64,000 nucleotides of DNA from Streptomyces fulvorobeus. Its GTDB lineage: Bacteria > Actinomycetota > Actinomycetes > Streptomycetales > Streptomycetaceae. The translations under genes and the position numbers were made by a program. Below are positions 20,601 to 28,183 of the stretch, one piece after another. The notes beneath the pieces are model-generated. The model had not been told where the DNA came from and searched no databases. It was given only the letters and a program-made list of their open reading frames with translations. The first letter of the stretch is position 1. Each line of letters starts with the position of its first letter. The stretch spans positions 4,216,001 through 4,280,000 of the forward strand of contig NZ_BLWC01000001.1 of assembly GCF_013167895.1 (NCBI RefSeq). The letters run 5' to 3'.

Positions 20601-21199
20601 TCCCCGCCTCCCTCTCCGCCACCCAGCTCCTGCGCCTCGCTGAGGACCCGGACGGTTTCGCCCAGGAGCTGGTCCGCCCCATGCCGCGACCGCCCCAGCC
20701 CGCCGCCCGCAGGGGGACGCGCTTCCACGCCTGGGTGGAGTCCCGTTACGAGGAGCTGCCGCTGCCCATGCTCGGCCCCGACGAGCTCCCCGGCGGTGAC
20801 GGGAGCGACGCCGAGATCGCCGACGAGCAGGACCTCGCGGAGCTCAAGGAGGCGTTCGAGCGCACGGAGTACGCCCGCCGCACCCCGTACCGCGTCGAGA
20901 CGCCCTTCCAGATAAGCCTCGCCGGCCGGGTGGTCCGGGGCAGGATCGACGCCGTCTACCGCACGGGCGACACGTACGAGATCGTCGACTGGAAGACCAG
21001 CCGCAACAGGACCGCCGACCCGCTCCAGCTCGCCGTCTACCGCCTCGCCTGGGCGGAGCTCCACGAGCTGCCGCTCGACTCGGTCACGGCCACCTTCCTC
21101 TACGTACGCAGCGGGGAGACCGTCCACCCCCCGGACCTGCCGGGCCGCGCGGAACTGGAGCGCATCCTGCTGGACGAGCCACCTCGGCCGGGCCGATAG
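17696..21199 (+). CDS. adnB: AdnB-like ATP-dependent helicase-nuclease subunit
   Basis: 1167-residue SF1 helicase with a C-terminal nuclease. Motor motifs: FTPEQTACI (Q motif), AGAGSGKTT, LTFTNKAAGELAERV, LLDEYQDTSVAQR, VGDPCQAIYGWRGAS, LTAHKSKGLEWD and YVTFTRPRSLLL. A Pro/acid-rich linker at ~residues 860-960 leads to the RecB-type nuclease with GTRFHAWVE, RGRIDAVY and IVDWKTS. Partner of the upstream AdnA-like protein in processive end resection for homologous recombination. The GTG start (VSSRISDPEELKELLG) lies 56 nt after the adnA stop; the same frame is open further upstream, but only as a shadow of adnA. Confidence 0.9.
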   Translation: MSSRISDPEELKELLGIPFTPEQTACITAPPAPQVIVAGAGSGKTTVMAARVVWLVGTGQVAPEQVLGLTFTNKAAGELAERVRKALVAAGVTDPDVIDPDNPPGEPSISTYHAFAGRLLTEHGLRIGLEPTTRLLADATRYQLAARVLRAAPGPYPALTRSFPTLVSDLLALDAELAEHLVRPEQLAEYDTELLRTLETAKLSNAELRRLPETAEARRELLDLTVRYRDAKRSRDLLDFGDQIALSAELALTRPEVGALLREEFRVVLLDEYQDTSVAQRLLLSSLFGGHEAGAAGHAVTAVGDPCQAIYGWRGASVANLDDFPAHFPHADGTPATRYSLSENRRSGGRLLHLANGLADPLRAMHEGVEALRPAPGAEHDGTVRCALLRTHTEEIAWLADSIAHLVATGRAPGEIAILCRTAGDFAQIQAALVDRDIPVEVVGLSGLLHLPEVADLVAVCEVLQDPGANASLVRLLTGPRWRIGPRDLALLGRRARLLVHRAAHEEDADPDRRLAEAVEGIDPAEVISLADALDTFLASGGAEDDGLPFSAEARVRFARLAAELRDLRRSLADPLMDVLHRVLATTGLEVELSASPQALAARRRETLSNFLDTAAGFASVDGEATLLAFLGYLRTAAQYEKGLDNALPGGENTVKVLTAHKSKGLEWDVVAVPGLVTGQFPSGQTRDSWTSQSKVLPHALRGDTATLPVVRSWDARGLKEFKEEMKEHQRTEELRLGYVTFTRPRSLLLGSGHWWGPTQKKTRGPSDFLDALYEHCAAGYGEIEVWADEPAEGEENPAFQDRDTDQAWPLPLDEAATARRRAARDTVLAHLEALAAAGPVPDVYDHDVRQPAATGREVPGGAPAGAYDATGDPVAPDAWSDDPFPDGEPYPDEAADWDTLATEPSEALAPPPPSAPEGPHVPAARAPVDTETAPTPEESRALASWDRDLEALTGELRRARATVRDVVVPASLSATQLLRLAEDPDGFAQELVRPMPRPPQPAARRGTRFHAWVESRYEELPLPMLGPDELPGGDGSDAEIADEQDLAELKEAFERTEYARRTPYRVETPFQISLAGRVVRGRIDAVYRTGDTYEIVDWKTSRNRTADPLQLAVYRLAWAELHELPLDSVTATFLYVRSGETVHPPDLPGRAELERILLDEPPRPGR

Positions 21200-21209
21200 G
21201 CTCAAGGCC

Positions 21210-22603
21210 ATGAGCGACACCCCGGACAGCGCTGTCCGTACGTACATAGACACGCACCGTGCGGCCTTCCTGGAGGATCTCGCCGCCTGGCTGCGCATTC
21301 CGTCCGTCTCGGCCCAGCCGGAGCACGACGGGGACGTACGGCTCAGTGCCGAGTGGCTGTCCGCCAAGCTCAGGGAGACCGGCTTCCCCGTCGCCGAGAT
21401 CTGGGAGACGCCCGGTGCCCCCGCCGTCTTCGCCGAGTGGCCCAGCGCGGACCCGGACGCCCCGACCGTGCTCGTCTACGGCCACCACGACGTGCAGCCC
21501 GCGGCCCGTGAGGACGGCTGGCACACCGACCCGTTCGAGCCGGTGATCCGCGACGGCAGGATGTACGGACGCGGCGCGGCCGACGACAAGGGCCAGGTGT
21601 TCTTCCACACCCTGGGCGTCCGCGCCCACCTCGCCGCGACCGGCCGCTCCGCCCCGCGGTCCACCTCAAGCTCCTGATCGAGGGCGAGGAGGAGTCCGGC
21701 TCCCCGCACTTCCGCGCGCTCGCCGAGCAGCACGCCGCCCGACTGGCAGCCGACGCGGTGATCGTCTCCGACACCGGGATGTGGGACGAGACCACCCCGA
21801 CCGTCTGCACGGGAATGCGCGGCCTCGCCGAGTGCGAGATCCAGCTGCACGGCCCCGCCCAGGACATCCACTCCGGTTCGTTCGGCGGCGCGGTCCCCAA
21901 CCCCGCGACCGCGGTCGCCCGCCTCGTGGCGGCGCTGCACGACGCGGACGGACGAGTCGCGGTCCCCGGTTTCTACGACGGCGTGGCCGAACTCACCGAC
22001 ACCGAGCGTGCCCTCTTCGCCGAGCTGCCCTTCGACGAGACCACCTGGCTGCGCACCGCCAAGTCGCGGGCCGCCTCGGGCGAGGCCGGTTACTCCACCT
22101 TGGAGCGGATCTGGGCCCGCCCGACCGCCGAGGTCAACGGCATCGGCGGCGGCTACCAGGGCGCGGGCAGCAAGACGGTGATTCCGTCCTCCGCGCTGGT
22201 GAAGCTCAGCTTCCGGCTGGTCGCCGGCCAGCATCCGGACCATATCGAGAACTGCGTACGGACCTGGGCCGAGGCGCGGATCCCGGCGGGCCTCGACCAC
22301 CGCGTCTCGTTCTCGTCCGCCACCCGCCCCTGTCTGACACCGCTGGACCACCCCGCCCTGCAAGCGGTGACGCGCGCGATGGGCCGGGCCTTCGGCAAGA
22401 AGATCCTCTTCACCCGTGAGGGCGGTTCGGGACCCGCCGCCGACCTCCAGGACGTGCTCGGCGCCCCCGTCCTCTTCCTGGGTATCTCCGTACCGTCCGA
22501 CGGCTGGCACGCCCCCGACGAGAAGGTCGAGATCGGCCTCCTCCTCAAGGGTGTGGAGACCGCCGCCCATCTCTGGGGCGAGCTGGCCGAGGCACTCCGC
22601 TGA
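21210..22603 (+). CDS. M20-family dipeptidase (apparent frameshift)
   Basis: Zinc metallopeptidase of the M20/CNDP dipeptidase group, ~464 residues after repair of one base. Motifs: VYGHHDVQPA (first metal His/Asp), GRGAADDKGQ (bridging Asp), IEGEEESGS (catalytic Glu pair), SDTGMW (metal Asp), and a late Gly/His segment (WHAPDEKVE). As sequenced the frame stops at 21677 after AATGRSAP; one more C in the C run 21652-21655 gives AVHLKLLIEGEEE in phase with the downstream part. It starts 11 nt after adnB, so is probably co-transcribed. Cleaves dipeptides or deacylates small molecules; substrate unknown. Likely a sequencing undercall. Confidence 0.82.
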
Positions 22604-22646
22604 GAACTCATGGCACCCGATCCGTCCCGGGGAGTAGGAACCACCT

Positions 22647-23594
22647 GTGAGCACCTTCGACAACGCGACCGCAGACCGGCCCATCGGTCTCACCGCACCG
22701 AGCGGCATCGACCGCGCCGCCCACCAGCGCCTCGACGAGGCGTGGCTCGCCGCGGCCTGGAGCCACCCCACGACCAGGGTCTTCGTCGTCTCCGGCGGCC
22801 AGGTGCTGATCGACGACACGGCCGACGGCGGCACCGCGATCGTGATGACCCCCGCCTTCGAGGCGCCGGTCACCGAGACCCACCGCTACTTCCTCGGTAC
22901 CGATGAGGAGGGCGTCAGCTATTTCGCCCTCCAGAAGGACTCCCTGCCCGGCCGCATGGACCAGTCGGCCCGCCCGGCGGGGCTGCGTGAGGCGGGGCTC
23001 CTCCTCGGGGCGCGCGACGCCGGACTCATGGTCCACGCGGTCGCCCTGGAGAACTGGCAGCGGCTGCACCGCTTCTGCTCGCGCTGCGGCGACCGCACCG
23101 TCATCGCGGCGGCCGGCCACATCCGCCGCTGCCAGGCGTGCGGCGCCGAGCACTACCCGCGCACCGATCCCGCGGTGATCATGCTGGTCACGGACGACCA
23201 GGACCGGGCGCTGCTCGGCCGCCAGGTCCACTGGCCCGAAGGCCGCTTCTCGACGCTCGCGGGGTTCGTCGAGCCGGGCGAGTCGATCGAGCAGTCCGTG
23301 GCGCGCGAGGTCTTCGAGGAGGCGGGCATCACCGTCGGCGAGGTCGAGTACATCGCCAGCCAGCCGTGGCCCTTCCCCTCCAGCCTCATGCTCGGCTTCA
23401 TGGCACGCGCCACCACGTCGGAGATCGACGTGGACGGCGAGGAGATCGAGGAGGCCCGCTGGTTCTCCCGTGAGGACCTCACGGCGGCCTTCGAGTCGGG
23501 CGAGGTGATGCCCCCGTTCGGCATCTCGATCGCGGCCCGGCTCATCGAGCTCTGGTACGGCAAGCCGCTGCCCAGGCCGCGCGGCACTGCCTGA
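22647..23594 (+). CDS. nudC: NADH pyrophosphatase (NudC) / RNA deNADding Nudix hydrolase
   Basis: 315 residues from a GTG start. A zinc ribbon (CSRCG, then CQACG) lies near residues 145-170. The Nudix box GFVEPGESIEQSVAREVFEE follows near residue 208, and the NudC-specific motif SQPWPFPSS comes after it. NudC hydrolyses NAD(H) to NMN(H) and AMP and can remove NAD caps from RNA. The same gene neighbours adnAB and the mycoredoxin gene in mycobacteria. It is followed by a strong terminator shared with the convergent mycoredoxin gene. Confidence 0.93.
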   Translation: MSTFDNATADRPIGLTAPSGIDRAAHQRLDEAWLAAAWSHPTTRVFVVSGGQVLIDDTADGGTAIVMTPAFEAPVTETHRYFLGTDEEGVSYFALQKDSLPGRMDQSARPAGLREAGLLLGARDAGLMVHAVALENWQRLHRFCSRCGDRTVIAAAGHIRRCQACGAEHYPRTDPAVIMLVTDDQDRALLGRQVHWPEGRFSTLAGFVEPGESIEQSVAREVFEEAGITVGEVEYIASQPWPFPSSLMLGFMARATTSEIDVDGEEIEEARWFSREDLTAAFESGEVMPPFGISIAARLIELWYGKPLPRPRGTA

Positions 23595-23626
23595 CCCCCG
23601 TTTCGCCGTAGGGCGCGCGGACGCAG

Positions 23627-23658
23627 CGAGAAGCCCCCGCCTCGGCGGGGGCTTCTCG
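23627..23658. terminator. Terminator between convergent nudC and mycoredoxin genes
   Basis: 15-bp perfect stem (23627-23641 and 23644-23658; arm gagaagcccccgcc plus a C:G pair) with a 2-nt spacer. It can serve both convergent genes. Confidence 0.8.
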
Positions 23659-23677
23659 GCGCGGACGCGACGGCGAT

Positions 23678-23920
23678 TCAGACGCCGACCTTCTGCTTGA
23701 CCTGGGCCAGCGACGGGTTGGTCAGGGTCGAACCGTCCGGGAACAGCACGGTCGGAACCGTCTGGTTTCCGCCGTTCGCCTTCTCGACGAACGCCGCCGA
23801 CTCCGGGTCGTGCTCGATGTTGATCTCGGTGTAGGCGATGCCCTCGCGGTCCATCTGGCCCTTGAGCCGACGGCAGTAGCCGCACCACGTGGTGCTGTAC
23901 ATCGTCACAGTGCCCGGCAT
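23678..23920 (-). CDS. mrx1: Mycoredoxin-1-like glutaredoxin
   Basis: 80-residue thioredoxin-fold protein. The active site CGYC sits in TMYSTTWCGYCRRLKGQ at the N-terminus, and the cis-Pro loop is QTVPTVLFPDG. Mycoredoxins reduce mixed disulfides formed with mycothiol, the actinobacterial thiol cofactor. The ATG at 23920 (MPGTVTMYS) gives the family length; an upstream ATG would add 20 unrelated residues. It is divergent from uvrD2 with ~245 nt between, as in mycobacteria. Confidence 0.9.
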   Translation of the reverse strand: MPGTVTMYSTTWCGYCRRLKGQMDREGIAYTEINIEHDPESAAFVEKANGGNQTVPTVLFPDGSTLTNPSLAQVKQKVGV

Positions 23921-24165
23921 GTCTCGCGCTCCTCTGTCTCGTCCGTCTCGCCGCAAAGCTGAGATTGTGCGTTCCCGCACGCAAGGGAACGTACGGGACC
24001 CCGCCGCTCATTCCCGCCGCACCCCGGGAAACCGGTGCCGCCACGGGGATGGGGCCTGTCGGACGACGAGGGCACGGGCAGGGCCGGTGGGGATTAGTAC
24101 GATGGATCGTTCACGCCTGTGGACAACTTCCCCGCCCGCCCCCCACGACCTGGCAGCATGGCGGG

Positions 24166-26394
24166 GTGACAGCAGCAACGCACTCCACCCTCTTCCCTCA
24201 GGTCCCCGACTCCCCGGACGCCGTGCTCGACGGGCTCGACCCCGAGCAGCGCGAGGTCGCGACGGCTCTGAACGGGCCCGTGTGCGTACTGGCAGGTGCC
24301 GGTACGGGCAAGACGCGCGCCATCACCCGCCGCATCGCGTACGGGGTGCGCGCGGGGATACTCCAGCCGACGACGGTGCTGGCTGTCACCTTCACCAACC
24401 GCGCGGCCGGTGAGATGCGGGGCCGCCTCCGTCAGCTGGGTGCCACCGGTGTGCAGGCACGGACCTTCCACTCGGCCGCCCTCCGCCAGCTCCAGTACTT
24501 CTGGCCGAAAGCAGTCGGTGGAGAGCTCCCGCGCCTGGTGGAGCGCAAGGTGCAGCTGGTCGCCGAGGCCGCGGCCCGCTGCGGGATCAAGCTCGACCGC
24601 AACGAGCTGCGGGACGCCACGAGCGAGATCGAGTGGGCCAAGGTCACCCAGACGGTGCCCGCCGACTATCCGGCCGCGGTCGCCAAGACCCAGCGCGACG
24701 CCCCGCGCGATCCTGCCGAGCTCTCCCAGATCTACGGGACGTACGAGCAGATCAAGCGCGACCGCTCCGTGATCGACTTCGAGGACGTGCTGCTCCTCAC
24801 CGTCGGCATCCTCCAGGACCGGCACGACATCGCGGACCACGTCCGCAGCCAGTACCAGCACTTCGTGGTCGACGAGTACCAGGACGTCAGCCCGCTCCAG
24901 CAGCGGCTGCTCGACCTCTGGCTCGGCGACCGGGACACCCTGTGCGTCGTCGGGGACGCCAGTCAGACGATCTACTCCTTCACCGGGGCCACCCCCGACC
25001 ACCTGCTGAACTTCCGCACCCGCCATCCGAACGCCACCATGGTCAAGCTGGTCAGGGACTACCGCTCCACCCCGCAGGTCGTCCACCTGGCCAACGGCCT
25101 GCTGAGCCAGGCCCGGGGCCGGGCCGCCGAACACCGGCTCGAACTGGTCTCGCAGCGCGACAAGGGTCCCGCCCCCGCCTATACGGAGTACGCGGACGAA
25201 CCGGCGGAGGCCGAAGGCACCGCACGCCGTATCCGCGACCTGATCGCCGCCGGCGTCCCGGCCGGGGAGATCGCCGTGCTCTACCGCGTCAACTCCCAGT
25301 CCGAGGTCTACGAACAGGCACTCGCCGACGCGGGCGTCCCCTACCAGCTGCGCGGCGCTGAGCGCTTCTTCGAGCGCGCGGAGGTCAGGGAGGCGGGGAT
25401 GGCCCTGCGCGGCGCCGCCCGCGCCGGAGGCAACGACTCCCTGCTCGACCAGGCCGAGGGGCTGCCGTCCGAGGTGCGGGCGGTGCTCTCCACGAAGGGC
25501 TGGACCAGCAGGCCGCCGGCCGGTTCCGGCGCGGTCCGGGACCGCTGGGAGTCGCTGGCCGCCCTGGTGCGGCTTGCCGAGGACTTCGAACAGGCAAGAC
25601 CGGGAGCGACCCTTTCCGACCTCGTGGCCGAGCTGGACGAGCGGGCCGCCGCCCAGCACGCGCCCACGGTCCAGGGCGTCACGCTCGCCTCCCTGCACTC
25701 GGCGAAGGGCCTGGAGTGGGACGCCGTGTTCCTCGTCGGTCTGACCGAGGGCATGATGCCGATCACCTACGCCAAGACCGACGAACAGGTCGAGGAGGAG
25801 AGGCGGCTGCTCTACGTCGGAGTCACCCGGGCCCGTCTCCACCTCACGCTGTCCTGGGCGCTCTCCCGGTCGCCCGGCGGCCGGGGCGGCCGCCGGCCCA
25901 CGCGCTTCCTGAACGGCCTGCGCCCCGGCTCGGTGGCGCTCGGCACCCGGGGCGGCGCGGGCGGTGGCGGGGGGATCGACCGCGGCTCCGCCACGGGCAC
26001 GGCAGCGGGAGGCGGTGGCCCGGACGCGGCGGGCGTGCGCAGGCGCCGCGGCCCAGTGCGGTGCAGGGTCTGCGGCAGGACGCTCACCGAGGCCGGGGCG
26101 ATGAAGCTGATGCGCTGCGAGGACTGCCCCTCCGACATGGACGAGGCGCTGTACGGGCGGCTGCGCGACTGGCGGGCCGTACAGGCCCGGGAGATCGGCC
26201 AGCCCGCCTACTGCGTGTTCACCGACAAGACGCTGATGGCGATCGCCGAGACCGTGCCGGGCAGCGAGGGTGAACTCGTCACCATCGCCGGCGTCGGCAA
26301 CCGGAAGCTGACCAGGTTCGGCGCCGATGTCCTGGCCATTTGCGCAGGTGAGGCCCTGGACGAGGAGACCGGAGAAGGCGGCGCCGACGTGTGA
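24166..26394 (+). CDS. uvrD2: UvrD2-type ATP-dependent DNA helicase with HRDC domain
   Basis: 742 residues from a GTG start. SF1A motifs: GLDPEQREV (Q motif), AGAGTGKTRAI, VVDEYQDVSPLQQ, VGDASQTIYSFTGA, LHSAKGLEWDAV and LLYVGVTRARLHL. A Gly-rich linker is followed by a tetracysteine element (CRVC, then CEDC, near residues 634-657) and a C-terminal HRDC domain (DKTLMAIAETVPGSEGELV). Helicase + Cys4 + HRDC is the UvrD2 architecture described in mycobacteria, where the zinc module is needed for unwinding. Role: DNA repair and replication-fork maintenance. Confidence 0.93.
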   Translation: MTAATHSTLFPQVPDSPDAVLDGLDPEQREVATALNGPVCVLAGAGTGKTRAITRRIAYGVRAGILQPTTVLAVTFTNRAAGEMRGRLRQLGATGVQARTFHSAALRQLQYFWPKAVGGELPRLVERKVQLVAEAAARCGIKLDRNELRDATSEIEWAKVTQTVPADYPAAVAKTQRDAPRDPAELSQIYGTYEQIKRDRSVIDFEDVLLLTVGILQDRHDIADHVRSQYQHFVVDEYQDVSPLQQRLLDLWLGDRDTLCVVGDASQTIYSFTGATPDHLLNFRTRHPNATMVKLVRDYRSTPQVVHLANGLLSQARGRAAEHRLELVSQRDKGPAPAYTEYADEPAEAEGTARRIRDLIAAGVPAGEIAVLYRVNSQSEVYEQALADAGVPYQLRGAERFFERAEVREAGMALRGAARAGGNDSLLDQAEGLPSEVRAVLSTKGWTSRPPAGSGAVRDRWESLAALVRLAEDFEQARPGATLSDLVAELDERAAAQHAPTVQGVTLASLHSAKGLEWDAVFLVGLTEGMMPITYAKTDEQVEEERRLLYVGVTRARLHLTLSWALSRSPGGRGGRRPTRFLNGLRPGSVALGTRGGAGGGGGIDRGSATGTAAGGGGPDAAGVRRRRGPVRCRVCGRTLTEAGAMKLMRCEDCPSDMDEALYGRLRDWRAVQAREIGQPAYCVFTDKTLMAIAETVPGSEGELVTIAGVGNRKLTRFGADVLAICAGEALDEETGEGGADV

Positions 26395-26406
26395 GAAAAA
26401 CTCGTC

Positions 26407-26447
26407 GAGAAAATAGTTTGCGCCCGCCCCAGTCGCCCCCATAGGTT
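26407..26447 (+). promoter_or_regulatory. Candidate WblC/WhiB7-autoregulated promoter
   Basis: TTGCGC (26418-26423), an 18-bp spacer and TAGGTT (26442-26447) fit a principal-sigma promoter. Directly upstream of the -35 is gagaaaatagt, an AT-rich patch that stands out in this GC-rich sequence. An AT-rich segment touching the -35 is the known recognition feature of WhiB7/WblC bound to sigma-A region 4. It would drive the leader ORF and wblC. Assignment is by pattern only. Confidence 0.6.
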
Positions 26448-26560
26448 CTTAACCACGGGAACAGCGACTTCTCTGAAGCCCTGATCCCGTGCTGTACTTA
26501 TCCGAATACGCAGGACCGGCCCCGGCCGGTCCCTCTAGACGCCGAGAGGAGGCGATTCCT

Positions 26561-26890
26561 GTGATCAGCATCATCAGCACCAGCAAAATGACCGATCTCT
26601 CGGTCGTCTCCGCGCACTCGCTCGGCCTCGCCTGCGCTTCGGAATCCGTGCTTCGTGGCACCGGTCTGTCCGGCGTCTCCGCCGCCCGTCCGATGTCTCC
26701 GGCTGCTCTCCTGCCCGTCATGCGGGAGCGCAATGAGCGACCGATCGAAGCACCGGCAGCAGCAGTAGCGAAGGGACAGGCCCTGGCCTATGCCTTTGCG
26801 GCCGTCGGTGCCGGAGCCGAGAAGCAGACGACGCAGCACCACACCAAGTGGGCCTTCCGTGGGCCTGAACCCTGGAGCGATCCAGCCTGA
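26561..26890 (+). CDS. Small leader-region ORF upstream of the wblC attenuator
   Basis: 109 codons starting GTG after a good ribosome site (gagagga, 26543-26549). The product VISIISTSKMTDLSVVSAHS... has no domain I recognise. It lies in the long leader between the candidate WblC promoter and the intrinsic terminator that precedes wblC. A translated upstream ORF ahead of a terminator is how whiB7/wblC leaders sense ribosome-targeting antibiotics, so translation of this ORF may control read-through. It could instead be an ordinary small protein with its own terminator; an upstream in-frame GTG near 26489 is possible. Confidence 0.55.
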   Translation: MISIISTSKMTDLSVVSAHSLGLACASESVLRGTGLSGVSAARPMSPAALLPVMRERNERPIEAPAAAVAKGQALAYAFAAVGAGAEKQTTQHHTKWAFRGPEPWSDPA

Positions 26891-26914
26891 TCCAGCATCA
26901 GGCCGGCGCCTTCA

Positions 26915-26956
26915 GGGCCGCGGAACCCCACTCGGGATCCGCGGCCCTTTTGTTTT
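26915..26956 (+). terminator. Intrinsic terminator in the wblC leader (candidate attenuator)
   Basis: 10-bp GC stem gggccgcgga / tccgcggccc (26915-26924, 26938-26947) directly followed by ttttgtttt (26948-26956). This is a textbook Rho-independent terminator and rare in Streptomyces for its T tract. It lies ~110 nt before the wblC start, within the transcript expected from the upstream promoter. Confidence 0.85.
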
Positions 26957-27063
26957 GTCCGAACGGGATGAGACGTGACGAAGGAGCCTCGGGACAAGCA
27001 GCACCTGGTACCAGCCGCCAACCGGCCAACAGGCCGGCACGACCAGACGAGGACAACACCACC

Positions 27064-27431
27064 GTGCAACTCGAGACGCACGCCCCGTCCGTACCGCCTT
27101 CCGACGCGATCTCCCCGCCCGGCCTCACGGAGGACTCCACCTTGACCCCCTCACCGCGCTCACCGCGCTGGACGACGCCATCGAGAACCTCGGTGTGCCC
27201 GTCCCCTGCCGTTCGTACGACCCCGAGGTCTTCTTCGCCGAGTCCCCGGCCGACGTCGAGTACGCCAAGTCCCTCTGCCGCACCTGCCCGCTCGTCGAGG
27301 CATGCCTCGCCGGCGCCCAGGAGCGGCGCGAGCCGTGGGGCGTCTGGGGTGGAGAGCTCTTCGTCCAGGGTGTCGTCGTCGCCCGCAAGCGGCCGCGTGG
27401 CCGCCCGCGTAAGCACCCGGTCGCGGCGTGA
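27064..27431 (+). CDS. wblC: WblC/WhiB7-type Fe-S transcription regulator (apparent frameshift)
   Basis: WhiB-like protein of ~122 residues. Iron-sulfur ligands: the Cys in VPVPCRSY and the cluster CRTCPLVEAC; then the beta-turn EPWGVWGGE and a C-terminal AT-hook RGRPRKH, the WhiB7 signature. It binds the housekeeping sigma factor and AT-rich DNA next to the -35 to activate intrinsic antibiotic-resistance genes. The GTG at 27064 opens the expected N-terminus (VQLETHAPSVPPS), but the frame breaks at the five-C run 27146-27150. One more C gives LTALTALDDAIENLG in phase with the Cys domain. Without repair only a shortened protein from 27195 remains, which still keeps all four cysteines. Confidence 0.88.
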
Positions 27432-27523
27432 ACGCCGATCCCGGGGTCCCCGCCCCCGCACGAACGCATCGCATCGGAACCATCGACCGTCCCCACACCC
27501 ATGACCCCCGGAATCAGGCACCA

Positions 27524-27787
27524 ATGACCTCCCCCACGAGCGAGCCCATCGGCTCCGCGACCCCGAACGTCACCATCACCGGCGCGAACGACTCGCGCCA
27601 GAACAGGACCCGCGAGATGCAACTCATCCCAGAAGCCATGGCTCGTGCGCATATGCACGACCGCCTGAGGGAGGCCGAGGCGGAACGACAGGCCGTGCGC
27701 CTCGTCGCCGCCCGGCGGATGCAGCGCCGGGCGGAGCGCGCCTCGCTGCGCGCCCGCCGTGCGCTGGCCATGGCCGTCATGCACTGA
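27524..27787 (+). CDS. Small conserved-looking basic protein, function unknown
   Basis: 87 codons from an ATG 92 nt after wblC. The N-terminal third is Ser/Thr-rich; the rest (AHMHDRLREAEAERQAVRLV onwards) is a strongly basic amphipathic helix rich in Arg and Ala, which could form a coiled coil or bind nucleic acid. No family recognised. Codon use fits a real gene (G/C third positions). It may share the wblC transcript; a stem-loop follows. A longer in-frame start at 27428 overlaps the wblC stop and is less likely. Confidence 0.55.
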   Translation: MTSPTSEPIGSATPNVTITGANDSRQNRTREMQLIPEAMARAHMHDRLREAEAERQAVRLVAARRMQRRAERASLRARRALAMAVMH

Positions 27788-27871
27788 GGACTCCGCAGGA
27801 GAACCCGGGGGCCGAGCCCCGGGAACAGCAGGCCGCCCGGGCAACCGCTCTGCCCGGTGAGCAGCCACCCC

Positions 27872-27909
27872 CACCACGGGGCCGGTCCGGACAGGTCGGC
27901 CCCGTGGTG
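27872..27909 (+). terminator. Stem-loop after the small basic protein gene
   Basis: 13-bp perfect inverted repeat caccacggggccg / cggccccgtggtg with a 12-nt loop, between two small same-strand genes. Confidence 0.55.
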
Positions 27910-27953
27910 CGTTGTGCCGCGCCGTACCCGTTCCACGGCGCTGTCGTCGCAAG

Positions 27954-28154
27954 GTGGACGAGGAGACCCAGCCCCAACGGCCGGGCACCGAGCGCGTGGT
28001 GTGCGTCCGGTGCGCAACCGCCGTCCAGGGCGAGATCGCACCGCCGACGTGGAGCTGCTCCATGGAGAACGGCACACGCCAGTACCTCTGGGACGTGTGC
28101 GCCCGCGCCCACATCCGAGCGACCGACAGCCGCCTCGGCCCCACCTGGTGGTGA
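27954..28154 (+). CDS. Small zinc-ribbon-like protein
   Basis: 66 codons from a GTG. The product contains VVCVRCATA followed by WSCSMENG and VCARAH, so four Cys/His positions of a small metal-binding ribbon are present. It ends with Trp-Trp, as I recall for short conserved Streptomyces proteins of this kind. No function known. It is the last + strand gene before the convergent ABC1 kinase. The ribosome site is weak (aagg just before the start). Confidence 0.55.
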   Translation: MDEETQPQRPGTERVVCVRCATAVQGEIAPPTWSCSMENGTRQYLWDVCARAHIRATDSRLGPTWW

Positions 28155-28183
28155 GGGCCGCGCATCCCGTTCAGCCGTTGGTC

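Noticed and set aside
26498..26842. Minus-strand frames opposite the wblC leader ORF
   Set aside because: No ribosome site and poorer codon use than the + strand ORF.
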